Part shown: positions 51,548 through 59,556 of the stretch, piece by piece
Position numbering within the stretch: position 1 is the first letter of the stretch
Layout: each line of letters begins with the position of its first letter
NCBI RefSeq assembly: GCF_006543045.1
Contig: NZ_RBZW01000076.1
Coordinates: forward strand, 56,820 to 120,819
DNA length: 64,000 nt
Direction of reading: 5' to 3'
From: Salinadaptatus halalkaliphilus
Lineage (GTDB): Archaea; Halobacteriota; Halobacteria; Halobacteriales; Natrialbaceae
The notes under the pieces: model-generated
Databases searched by the model: none
What the model was told of the DNA's origin: nothing
The model's input: the letters and a program-made list of their open reading frames with translations, nothing else
Program-made: the position numbers and the translations under genes

Positions 51548-52297
51548 ATGGAGTGTCCGACCTGTGGAAAAGGATTGACGACCGAACGGGGTATGCGCCA
51601 ACACCACACGAAAGTCCACGACGAACCGCTTCCGAACCGAACCTGCAAGGGGTGTGAGACGGAGTTCTACGATCTGAAAGCGCGGCGGGAATTCTACGAC
51701 GAGTGTAACCCAAACGGTGGCGAGCACAACGGCAACTGGAAGGGGGCGAAGCAAACGATGGCGTGCGAACAGTGCAATGCGGAGTTCGAGTACTATCCGT
51801 CCGATAAACCGGGGGTTTTCTGCGCTGAGTGTGTCGAATCGGCGGACGGACTCCTCCCCAAAAACTACGCCGAAACGGTTCCCAGAGTGGCGGTCGAGTG
51901 TGGCGCCTGCGGCGCTGCACTCGAGGTTCGTCCAGCAGCGATCGAGCAGCACGAGCACGGCTTCTTCTGTGGACTCGAGTGTTACGGACGGTGGCTGTCG
52001 TCGAACGTCGTCGGTCCGGACCACCACCAGTGGGAAGGTGGCACAATCGAGTACGGGCAAACGTGATGGCGGATCAGACGGCGAGCGCTCGAACGCGACG
52101 GATACGAGTGCCAACACTGTGGTGTGACCAAATCCGAACTCGGTCGCAATCCCGACGTCCATCATCTCCAACCAGTCCGCTCGTTCGACGACCCCGAAGA
52201 CGCTCACACACTGGACAACGTGGTTACACTTTGCCGAAGCTGTCACCGCTACGCCGAAGCGGGCACGCTCGAGGGTTCGCCTGACGGCGAAAAGTAA
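51548..52297 (+). pseudogene. HNH endonuclease gene interrupted by one in-frame TGA
   Basis: The first 172 codons (to 52063) code for a zinc-finger protein: a C2H2-like MECPTCGKGLTTERGMRQHH, then several CxxC pairs (CKGCETEF; CEQCNAEF; CAEC; CGACGAAL). A TGA at 52064-52066 ends this frame, but the same frame continues with WRIRRRALERDGYECQHCG, PDVHHLQPVRSFDDPEDA and LCRSCHR, which is an intact HNH nuclease domain ending at TAA 52295-52297. The stop lies just before WR. In relatives this position may be a second Trp (TGG), so one G-to-A change would explain it. The coding pattern on both sides is intact, so the nonsense change is recent or the stop is read through. AT-rich promoter at 51517-51523. 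Confidence 0.85.
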
Positions 52298-52332
52298 CAC
52301 TATTGTGTGGCCGACGCCTACGTGTCGAGTGA

Positions 52333-52381
52333 AGTCCCGTGGTGGTGAGCAAATCCGAAGGATTTGTGAGGTACACGGGAC
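52333..52381 (+). repeat. Hairpin copying the 5' end of tRNA-Gln
   Basis: AGTCCCGTGGTG at 52333-52344 repeats the first 12 bases of tRNA-Gln at 52398-52409. Here it forms its own structure: outer stem GTCCCGTG (52334-52341) with CACGGGAC (52374-52381), inner stem CAAATCC (52350-52356) with GGATTTG (52360-52366). It lies 16 bases before the tRNA. It could be a processing signal, a competing fold, or the remains of a recombination event at the tRNA. Confidence 0.6.
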
Positions 52382-52397
52382 GACGAGTGAATCGAGG

Positions 52398-52500
52398 AGT
52401 CCCGTGGTGTAGTGGCCAATCATCTGAGCCTTTGGACGTGCTCGGTTGCGGCCGTTCACGGAAGTGAGCTCAGGACGGCGGTTCGAATCCGCCCGGGACT
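52398..52500 (+). tRNA. tRNA-Gln (anticodon TTG) with a 31-nt intron
   Basis: Acceptor stem AGTCCCG/CGGGACT, anticodon TTG at 52432-52434, and anticodon stem TGAGC/GCTCA. The intron 52436-52466 interrupts after position 37, the canonical archaeal site, and the flanks can form a bulge-helix-bulge. T arm GGCGGTTCGAATCCGCC; no CCA is encoded. The archaeal splicing endonuclease must remove the intron. Confidence 0.93.
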
Positions 52501-52525
52501 ATGTCATCTTTCTTATATTTTCTCA

Positions 52526-52826
52526 CTACTGTTCTTGCTGTAGTGTGTCCACCGCTCGAGCGACGGAGGAATCGACGTCCCAATGTCGCACAGTGCGCAT
52601 TCGAGACAGTACGTCGTTGGCGGTCGCTGGCTCGAGGTGATCGGTGCGGACGAACGCGATGAGGTGGGTTGGCGCGGTCACGAGCCGTGTTTCGGCCGGG
52701 GACACGGAGACGAGAGCAGGCCGGTTGCATTCGTCACGGAGCCATCGTAATGGCTCGAGTGTACTCGTTCGAGATTGGATTGCAATCGACTGGAGACCGT
52801 TTATCGTCCAGCGATGTCTCCATGAT
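52526..52826 (-). pseudogene. Severed C-terminal gene fragment behind the truncated permease
   Basis: A minus-strand frame different from that of the permease reads WTINGLQSIAIQSRTSTLEP, then LRDECNRPALVSVSPAETRL and THLIAFVRTDHLEP, ending at TAG 52526-52528. Protein-like composition over about 95 codons contrasts with the out-of-frame tail of the permease over the same bases. It has no start codon and begins near 52826, where permease similarity stops, so it is the 3' end of another gene joined by deletion. The family is not recognised. Confidence 0.55.
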
Positions 52827-53570
52827 GACGACGACGGCAGTCACCGGTTTGACCAGCGGCCAGATGATGTCCCAGAACCGTCGCCACGCGCCGGCACCGT
52901 CGACTTTAGCGGACTCGATCAGGGACGGATCGATCGCGGAGAGCGCGGAGCTGTAGAGCAACATGCTAAATCCGGTGTGGACCCAGATCCCGCCCGCGAT
53001 GAGCGCGTAGATCGCCACCTGGGGCGATTGCGTCCAGTTGCGAACCCACTGTTCCTGGCCGAGCACGCGCAACACCTCGTTGAAGATCCCGGCCTGTGGA
53101 TCGTAGACGAACAGCAGCACCAATCCGATGACGATCGGCGGGACGGTAAAGCCCGCAAAAACCATCGATCGGAGAATCCGCCATCCGCGCAGATCGGCGA
53201 ACAACAACGCCAGCGCGAGACCCAGCAGCGTGCTCGCGGGCACGTGTACGACGACCCATAGCAGGTTGTGTGTGAGTGCCCCCATCGGGTACCGCAGCTC
53301 CTGTATGTTCGACCAGTGGACGATCAACGGATCGGTCAGCGACCGAGCCCAGTTGTCCAGTCCGACGAACTGCTCCATCGTGAAGGTGTCCCAGGCGTAG
53401 AAGCTCCTGATCGCCGAGTAGACGATCGGTCCGACGGAGAAGATCGCAAACAGCGTCAGTCCAGGGACCAGAAACACCGCCAGCGCGACGGCCTTCTCGC
53501 GGTCGATGTCCATGCCGACGGACAGCTGGCGGTCGGTGGTGAGTCCGTCGACGTGATCTCGGATTCCCAT
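52734..53570 (-). pseudogene. Truncated sugar ABC transporter permease (MalF-type)
   Basis: 278 codons. The start (MGIRDHVDGLTTDRQLSVGM), membrane segments and the EAA-type loop (KVDGAGAWRRFWDIIWPL) match MalF-like permeases. Similarity ends at VVVIM near 52826; the remaining residues (ETSLDDKRSPVDCNPI) are hydrophilic and belong to the junction with another gene. The last one or two membrane helices are missing, so the permease is probably non-functional. No partner MalG permease or solute-binding protein lies nearby. Confidence 0.8.
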
Positions 53571-53594
53571 GTGCGTAGCTCTCGATGGTGACGG

Positions 53595-54750
53595 TCAGAC
53601 GACCAGTTCGCCGTCGTCGTAGACGTAGGCGTCGTCGTTCTCGAACGTCAGATAGACCGTTTCTCCCCGCGAGACGATCGGCTCCGGTATCTTCGCGTTC
53701 ACGATCTGGTCGTCGACGCGCACGTTGACGAGGACGTACTCGCCCAGCGGTTCGATCGTATCGACCGTCCCTTCGAGCACGTTACCCGTAGACGGCGGCG
53801 TCGTCGAGAGGGTCAGATCCTCCGGCCGAATCCCGAGCGACAGTTCTCCCTGGACGTCGGTAGCCAGCATCCCTCCGGCGCTCGAGCCCGACCGTTCTGT
53901 CCCTGCAACCGTATCCTCGGCTCCCAGCGCGTCCACCGCGTCGTGGGCCGCCAACACGCCCTCAAGGTCGACGCTGCCCGCATCGCCGAGATCGATCGAG
54001 CCGTTCTCTCGGATTCCCCGAAAGAGATTCATGGGTGGCGAGCCGATGAACCGGGCGACCCAGACCGTCCGCGGGTGTTTATAGAGTTCCTGTGGGGGTG
54101 CGACCTGCTGGACCGTTCCCCGGTTCATGACGGCGACCCTATCGGCCATCCCCATCGCCTCCTCCTGGTTGTGGATGACGTAGACCGTCGTAATATCGAG
54201 CTCGTTCTGCAGGCGCTTGAGTTCGATGCGCATCTCCTCGGAGTTTGGCGTCGAGATTCGACAGCGGCTCGTCGAGGAGGAAGACCGACGGCTCTCGGAC
54301 GATCGCCCGTGCGAGGGCCACGCGCTGGCGTTGACCGCCAGACAACGCCGCCGGTTTCTTGTCGACCTGATCCTCGATGTGCAACAGCTCCGTCACTTCC
54401 TCGACCTTTCGATCGCGTTCGTCGGGCGAGAGACCACGGACCTTCAGCGGGTAGCCGATGTTCTGTGCGACGGTCATGTGGGGGTAGAGCGCGTAGTTCT
54501 GGAACACCATCGCCACGTTTCGAGCGCTCGGCGATCGACCTTCGACTCGCTCGTCGTCGAAGTAGATCTCCTCCTCCGAGGGCTGCTCGAGGCCAGCGAT
54601 CAACCGCAGCGCCGTCGTCTTCCCACAGCCCGACGGCCCGAGAAAGACGAGAAACTCGCCGTCCTCGATATCGAGCGAGACGCGATAGTTCGCGACGGTC
54701 GCCCCGGAATCGAAGTACTTGCTTACGTTCTGTAACGAAACCCGGGTCAT
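53595..54750 (-). pseudogene. Frameshifted sugar ABC transporter ATPase (MalK/MsmX-type)
   Basis: The N-terminal 159 codons from ATG 54750 include Walker A FLGPSGCGKTT, signature LSGGQRQRVALARAI and Walker B SVFLLDEPLSNLDAKLR. After LDAKLR the frame is lost. A second frame resumes with MRIELKRLQNELDITTVYVI, the H-loop HNQEEAMGMADR and the TOBE-type C-terminal domain. Near 54241 the sequence CTCCGAGGAGATG is two bases shorter than needed for KLREEM, so a 2-bp deletion explains the shift. The 1156-bp length fits a 385-aa protein minus two bases. With the truncated permease next to it, the transporter is decaying. Confidence 0.88.
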
Positions 54751-54943
54751 CTACCAGTATATATGGTCGATGATACCGATTAATCCCCACACGACACGGT
54801 CTGTAACGTGAAATTTCGGCGGTATAGACAGTCAGTGTGTTCCACTGGTAAGTCGCGGTTACTGGAACGATATGGGACCCCTCGAGCGACCGGAGATTGC
54901 ACATGGCCGATAGTCGAAACGCGGGCATGCGACCGTCCGGTTG

Positions 54944-55534
54944 CTATGACGGCGAGACGACGCGAACGAAACCCCGGAGGAACTCTCGGAGGACGGGCGC
55001 ACCGTCGGCGAGCCAGACGAGAACCGCCAACCCCGCCAGTCCGGTTTGTATCCACATGTACGTCGACAGCTCACCCGCCAGTAGCTCCTGGGAGTATCGC
55101 CCGAACAAACGCGTGAACTCCCCGAGAAAGTCGGTGTGTTCGTGGCCGTGGCCAGGTTCGATGGGATCGACTGGCCAAAGCATTACATTGAAGGCGAGTT
55201 GCCCGCCACGCACGTAGGTGTCCAGAACGTCCGCGGGCAAGTGCAACAGATAGCCGACACCGAAGGCGACACCGGCTCGTCCACGGCCGACGCGTCTCGC
55301 GAGCAACCCGACGGCGATCGAAAGCGGTACGGCGAAGAAAATCGAGTGACCGAGCGCGTACCCCGTCTCGAAGACGCCGTACTCCCAGGCCAGGGGCTTG
55401 TCGATGAGGTCCGGAAGCACTGATGCGAAGACCACCGCGAACGCCTCGAGCCCGTTCGGCGACGCTCGATAATAGAGATGGGCAAACAGCGAGTACGCGA
55501 GATAGCCGACGATGGCGTGTTCCCAGGGCCACAT
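54944..55534 (-). CDS. YdjM-like membrane-bound metal-dependent hydrolase
   Basis: 196-aa membrane protein of the LexA-regulated YdjM type. Several helices (HAIVGYLAYSLFAHLYYRAS; GHSIFFAVPLSIAVGLLARR; AGLAVLVWLADGA) carry the conserved His/Asp signatures ASVLPDLIDKPLAW, YALGHSIFF and YLLHLPADVLD. A GTG start one codon upstream is possible. Divergent from the alpha/beta hydrolase gene. Confidence 0.82.
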   Translation of the reverse strand: MWPWEHAIVGYLAYSLFAHLYYRASPNGLEAFAVVFASVLPDLIDKPLAWEYGVFETGYALGHSIFFAVPLSIAVGLLARRVGRGRAGVAFGVGYLLHLPADVLDTYVRGGQLAFNVMLWPVDPIEPGHGHEHTDFLGEFTRLFGRYSQELLAGELSTYMWIQTGLAGLAVLVWLADGAPVLREFLRGFVRVVSPS

Positions 55535-55601
55535 CACCGGAGGATGGTGCCCTCGAGCGGTTAGTTATGGGATTAATACCGCGGAAGCGAAACGTGGTAG
55601 C

Positions 55602-56315
55602 ATGCCCACGAAACACGAGGTTACGGTCGACGGCGAGACGATCGTCGCGGTCCACCACGGGGCGCCATCGCAGAAGTGGTTCGTCTGCTGCCACGGACTC
55701 CGTAGCGACAAGTCCGGCAGCTACCAGCGACGCTGTGGGCGCGCGGTCGAGCACGGGTACAACGCCGTCCGCTTCGACTTTCGGGGTTGTGGCGAGTCCG
55801 ACGGCGCGTTCGTCGAGTCGACGCTCTCCGCTCGACTGGCCGACCTCGAGGCTGTCCTCGAGTACTTCGATCCGTCCTCGTGCGTGCTCTTTGGCTCGAG
55901 TTTCGGCGGGAACGTCGCCTTCCACACGGCCGCGGCCGACGACCGCGTCGTCGCAGTCGTCACGCGAGCCCCCGTTACGGATCCGGCGACGTTCGACCGC
56001 TATCGCGAGATCGTCGCGGACGAGGGCGAGGTACGGTTCGAGACCGGCGAACGCCTCGACGAAGCCTTTCTCGACGACATCACACAGTATCCGTTCGCGC
56101 CCATCGCCGACACACTCGACGTTCCCGTCGCGATTTTCCACGGCGACGCCGACGACTCGGTCGACGTTGCGGACAGTTATCGGGCCGCCGAGGCCCTCGA
56201 GACCGACGTTCTCTTGCAGACCTATGCGCGTGAAGGTCACCGCTTTTCGCCGGCCGCCGAACGACGGTTACTCGCGGTAACGTTTGCCTGGCTCGAGGCC
56301 GCCGAAACCGTGTAG
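55602..56315 (+). CDS. Alpha/beta hydrolase
   Basis: 237 aa with an alpha/beta fold. Nucleophile elbow LFGSSFGGNVAFH (Ser), acid in FHGDADDSVD, and catalytic His in REGHRFSPAA. The oxyanion region is WFVCCHGLRSDKSGSYQR. No signal peptide or membrane segment. The substrate is unknown; esterase or lysophospholipase-type activity is the usual guess. The start MPTKHEV is chosen over 55512. Confidence 0.86.
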   Translation: MPTKHEVTVDGETIVAVHHGAPSQKWFVCCHGLRSDKSGSYQRRCGRAVEHGYNAVRFDFRGCGESDGAFVESTLSARLADLEAVLEYFDPSSCVLFGSSFGGNVAFHTAAADDRVVAVVTRAPVTDPATFDRYREIVADEGEVRFETGERLDEAFLDDITQYPFAPIADTLDVPVAIFHGDADDSVDVADSYRAAEALETDVLLQTYAREGHRFSPAAERRLLAVTFAWLEAAETV

Positions 56316-56421
56316 AAAAGCATCGAATCCGCCAGCAAGTGTTGTCGGGGAGTTTCGGGCGTTTTCTCGGTCAGAAAAACCGGATCGCTTTTGATATCCA
56401 TGCCAGAACGATGGGGTACAA

Positions 56422-56769
56422 GTGAGTGAGGAGATCGATCCGTCGACGATACTTGCGATCCTCGACGACGAGTACGCACGTGCTATCCTCACCCACACGA
56501 GCGTCGAACCCATGTCTGCCAGTACGCTGAGTGACCGATGTGACGCATCCCTCCCGACGATCTATCGGCGTCTCGATCGTCTCCAGGAGTGTCGACTCAT
56601 TACCGAAGAGACCGAACTTGCCCCCGACGGCAATCACTACAGTATCTACAGTGCGAACCTACAGCGGCTGGAGCTCTCTCTCGACGATGGGACCTTCGAT
56701 CTCGAGCTCACCTATCGCGAGGACGACGTTGCGGACAGATTCACACGCATGTGGGAGGGATTACGATGA
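56422..56769 (+). CDS. Winged-helix transcriptional regulator
   Basis: 115 aa with a GTG start. The N-terminal helix-turn-helix (ILAILDDEYARAILTHTSVE; LSDRCDASLPTIYRRLDRLQ) is of the ArsR/helix-turn-helix type common in haloarchaea, followed by a short C-terminal half ending in RMWEGLR. It overlaps the next gene by ATGA, so it is co-translated with the membrane protein that follows. Confidence 0.83.
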   Translation: MSEEIDPSTILAILDDEYARAILTHTSVEPMSASTLSDRCDASLPTIYRRLDRLQECRLITEETELAPDGNHYSIYSANLQRLELSLDDGTFDLELTYREDDVADRFTRMWEGLR

Positions 56770-57077
56770 GCCAGAACATCGTGCGAATCGACGAAGCGAC
56801 CCTCTTCGAACTGTTGACCGTCACGAGTCTCTTCCTGGTTGCACTCTTTGGCACGGTCATCGCCTACCAAGCCTACAGGGGATACCGACGCAACGACGTC
56901 GCGTCGATGCTCTACTTGGCTGTCGGACTTCTACTGCTTACCATGTTCCCGTTTCTTATCAACGTCGCTATCAACACGCTGACCGGTGCCGAACAGATCG
57001 TGACGGTTCTGCTCGAGAACGTGAGCCGACTGCTTGGCCTCCTCGCGATTATGTACTCGCTGTACGGCCATCACTGA
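56766..57077 (+). CDS. Small membrane protein paired with winged-helix regulator (possibly DUF7521)
   Basis: 103 aa with three hydrophobic helices (LLTVTSLFLVALFGTVIAYQ; MLYLAVGLLLLTMFPFLINV; LLGLLAIMYSLYGHH). The ATGA overlap with the regulator gene is a recurrent haloarchaeal two-gene arrangement, in which the membrane protein may sense or sequester the regulator. Its TGA stop at 57075-57077 lies in the opening bases of the dispersed palindromic element. The DUF name is recalled, not checked. Confidence 0.78.
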   Translation: MSQNIVRIDEATLFELLTVTSLFLVALFGTVIAYQAYRGYRRNDVASMLYLAVGLLLLTMFPFLINVAINTLTGAEQIVTVLLENVSRLLGLLAIMYSLYGHH

Positions 57078-57161
57078 TACGGATTGCTGTAACGATTTAC
57101 CGGCGAAACCGCAGACGGGTCGCGGTTTCGGCGGGAACGACTTACAGTAAACCGTATGAGA
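57073..57161 (+). repeat. Dispersed palindromic element, copy A, overlapping the stop of the membrane protein gene
   Basis: 89 bases starting ACTGATACGGATTGCTGTAA. The two ends are imperfect inverted repeats of each other (CTGATACGGATTGCTGTAA against CTCATACGGTTTACTGTAA). The central stem is CGAAACCGC/GCGGTTTCG. In copy B (26927-27016) one base pair of this stem changes from A-T to C-G on both arms, which preserves pairing. The TGA inside ACTGATACGG is the host gene's stop codon. Confidence 0.88.
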
Positions 57162-57580
57162 CCGTCTACTGGAACGATAGTGCTCTGCCTCGAGACAGCC
57201 GGGGTATGGCTACGGGAGCGGCGATCGACGCGATATCGTCGTACTCCGCGTCGAGTAACTGACCGACCGCGGCGGGCCGAAGCGGACGAAAGGGCGGTGG
57301 TGAGAGACCACTACGAGGGGCGGGATCGGGCCAGCCGACGCGACTCGAGCCCCAGAATGAGGGCGATGGGGCGGTCGGTGGGGAGGGCGTCGACAGGCCC
57401 AGGTGATCGGGCAGCGGGGGACCGATCAGGTGCGTTCGGTCAGTCCTGGGTCGTCCCCCGTCGGTTCCTTTAGCCGGACACCTATTAGTGGTAGGAGGGC
57501 ATTTTCTGAGCCGGAAAATCCGGTCGGTAGCCGGCGATCGAAACCGTGGCGGCTATCCCACCGGTATCCGTCGTCTCCGT
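57162..57580. other. Gene-poor, G-rich stretch before trmY
   Basis: 419 bases. The plus strand is purine- and G-rich (57290-57440). Open frames yield Arg-rich or Pro/Ser-rich products without family features. It could hold a structured RNA, but no known class (RNase P, SRP, tRNA) fits. The right end is the trmY promoter region. Confidence 0.4.
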
Positions 57581-58177
57581 ATGCGCCAGTTCGTACTCAT
57601 CGGGCACGATATTCCGACGACACCCGAATTCTCGCTCGACGATCTCGCAGGCGGTGCCGGTCGGCTCGATGCTCTCTGTCGATCGATCACCGCCGCCTTC
57701 GTGACCTCCCACGGGATCCGCACCGACGTTCGCGTCCACCTCGTCGCCCAGGACGAACTGACGATCACGTTCGACGGCGGCGACCTCAAACGACTGAACC
57801 CCGACGAACGCAGTACCGCCGCCCTCGTCCGAACCGCACTCGAGCACCGCGAGGAAGCCATCGGCGCACTTCCAGCCGAACCCAGCCCCGGAATCGAACT
57901 GTATCGTCGCGGCCTCGAGGAGACGCTCGAGGCCCTCGCCGACGACGGACCGGTCGTCCAGTTACACGAAGACGGCGAGGCAGTGACCGAGATCGACGAC
58001 CTCGAGGATCCGATTTTCGTGCTGTCCGATCACCGGGATTTCACCGCCGACGAGCGGATTCTACTCGAAGGCGTCGTCGACCAACGGCTTCGACTCGGCC
58101 CCGAACTGCTCCACGCCGACCAGGCGGTCACGATCGCTCACCACTGGTTGGATACTGACGGTTACGAGACGTTCTAG
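57581..58177 (+). CDS. trmY: tRNA (pseudouridine(54)-N1)-methyltransferase TrmY
   Basis: 198-aa SPOUT methyltransferase that makes m1-pseudouridine at tRNA position 54 in euryarchaea. Conserved: MRQFVLIGHDIPTTPEFSLD, FVTSHGIRTDVRVHL, LKRLNPDERSTAALVRTALE and the knot region FVLSDHRDFTADERILLEGV. ATG 57581 is the family start. Confidence 0.93.
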   Translation: MRQFVLIGHDIPTTPEFSLDDLAGGAGRLDALCRSITAAFVTSHGIRTDVRVHLVAQDELTITFDGGDLKRLNPDERSTAALVRTALEHREEAIGALPAEPSPGIELYRRGLEETLEALADDGPVVQLHEDGEAVTEIDDLEDPIFVLSDHRDFTADERILLEGVVDQRLRLGPELLHADQAVTIAHHWLDTDGYETF

Positions 58178-58269
58178 CCCGACTCGACGAACCGCGTGTC
58201 GAACCGCTTGCGTGCGATTATCTACTGGTTCGGAACCGTTAAACGGTCGGATGCATTGTATTCGAACGT

Positions 58270-58342
58270 GGGCCGGTGGGGTAGCTTGGTATCCTTCGGC
58301 CTTCGGGTGGCCGTAACCGCGATTCGAATTCGCGCCGGCCCA
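58270..58342 (+). tRNA. tRNA-Pro (anticodon CGG)
   Basis: Acceptor GGGCCGG/CCGGCCC, anticodon stem CGGCC/GGCCG with loop TTCGGGT (anticodon CGG), and T arm CGCGATTCGAATTCGCG. Discriminator A at 58342; CCA not encoded; no intron. Confidence 0.94.
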
Positions 58343-58400
58343 CTTCCCCATCCTATCGCTTCCTCGAACGATATGCACCGCTCTACAACGCGTAGCCGCA

Positions 58401-58610
58401 TCAACTTCGTTCTTCGTCGACGCCTTTGAACACCTGCCAGACACCCAGAAGAACCACGAAAAGCAGGGCGGCGATCCCGACGCGTAAGCCAATCTCTTCC
58501 CATCCCGTTGCCTCCGTGTGGACGAGCCCCCCGGCCCAGCCGCCGACGACCACTGCGAACCCAGTCGCGACGATGAGCATGATCAGGAGCCGGTCAGTGG
58601 GAACGTTCAT
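58401..58610 (-). CDS. Small two-helix membrane protein
   Basis: 69 aa from MNVPTDRLLIMLIVATGFAV: two membrane helices separated by a short loop (HTEATGWEEIG), and a charged end KGVDEERS. No family recognised. The start at 58610 gives a natural membrane N-terminus; the longer frame to 58661 adds a non-hydrophobic stretch. Confidence 0.62.
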   Translation of the reverse strand: MNVPTDRLLIMLIVATGFAVVVGGWAGGLVHTEATGWEEIGLRVGIAALLFVVLLGVWQVFKGVDEERS

Positions 58611-58707
58611 CGGCGGATATCCACCTGGATGGCGAGTAAGCGATGAGCCTGAAACAGCCACGTTGGCGACAACCGGTACGCATCCGCAGACGCCGACAGA
58701 GACAGCG

Positions 58708-59109
58708 CTATCCAGTCGCGTCGACGACCTCGTCGACCCGAATCCGAACGATTATGCGTTCGGTTTCGATCGGCATCTGGTACTCGTCGGCATCAGTATA
58801 GCGTCGGGCGAGTTCGTCGATGTGCGCTCGAGCGCCGTCAGTCGTCAGTTCGTCGACCTCGCCGATGATCGCAAGCCGGCGGTACGGATCGTCCGGATCG
58901 GTCATACTCACACCGACCGACGGATTGTCACGCAGGTTGCGCTCCTTCCGGCGACCGCGCTCGGTGTTGACCAACAGTCGCTGCTCGTCCTCGTCGTAGT
59001 CGATCCAGACCGGCGTCACGTGTGGCTCGTGTTCGTCGGTCAGCGTTGCGATGTGGGCGAACGTTTGCTTGTCGAATAGATCCAGGTATTCGGCGGGGAT
59101 CTCGGCCAT
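58708..59109 (-). CDS. Pyridoxamine 5'-phosphate oxidase-like (F420/flavin) protein
   Basis: 133-aa split-barrel flavin or F420-binding protein. MAEIPAEYLDLFDKQTFAHI, the phosphate-contact strand EPHVTPVWIDYDEDEQRLLV, and NTERGRRKERNLRDNPSVGV are characteristic of PPOX-class enzymes. In haloarchaea these usually use F420. The partner substrate is unknown. Confidence 0.85.
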   Translation of the reverse strand: MAEIPAEYLDLFDKQTFAHIATLTDEHEPHVTPVWIDYDEDEQRLLVNTERGRRKERNLRDNPSVGVSMTDPDDPYRRLAIIGEVDELTTDGARAHIDELARRYTDADEYQMPIETERIIVRIRVDEVVDATG

Positions 59110-59166
59110 ATTCGTGGTATACTGACGATGGGTTTGTACGTCGTGCTTGCATGCAGGAATTGCAAC

Positions 59167-59556
59167 TCACGACAATTCGCGAAGTCGAATCCCATCGTCG
59201 ACGAGTCGGGCGTTGCGCTCGCGCTCGAGATGCTCGCCGAGCTCGTCGTGGGCGTACAGTTGAGCGATCACGTCCGCGTACAGTGTTCGCCAGGCGATCG
59301 CATAAATCGGCGACTGGCCCCACGCCCGAAGTTCCGGAACGAGATCGTCGTAGGTTTCGTACCGATCTTCGAATCGATCGATCGCCTCGAGCACTCGGCT
59401 CGCCGCTTCGTGGTCGGTATCGGCCTCCTCGAGAAACTGGTTGAGCGTCGCTTCCCAGCCGGCGACAGCCTTCTGCATGTCGGCCTCGGCTGTCTGATCG
59501 TCCGCAGGAAGTCGCTCGAGGACCGGTTCGGGAACGCCGAGTGAGATGTCGTCCAT
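59167..59556 (-). CDS. Conserved haloarchaeal helical protein of unknown function
   Basis: 129 aa from MDDISLGVPEPVLERLPADD. Mostly helical, with WEATLNQFLEEADTDHEAAS and LRAWGQSPIYAIAWRTLYAD, and Trp-containing amphipathic segments. No cysteines in conserved pairs, no membrane helices. I do not recognise the family. Confidence 0.65.
   Translation of the reverse strand: MDDISLGVPEPVLERLPADDQTAEADMQKAVAGWEATLNQFLEEADTDHEAASRVLEAIDRFEDRYETYDDLVPELRAWGQSPIYAIAWRTLYADVIAQLYAHDELGEHLERERNARLVDDGIRLRELS

Noticed and set aside
52329-52412. 27-codon frame VKSRGGEQIRRICEVHG before tRNA-Gln
   Set aside because: It overlaps the hairpin and runs into the tRNA; the hairpin explains the sequence better than a peptide.
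57290-57480. Possible RNase P RNA or SRP RNA in the G-rich stretch
   Set aside because: The universally conserved segments of these RNAs were not found.
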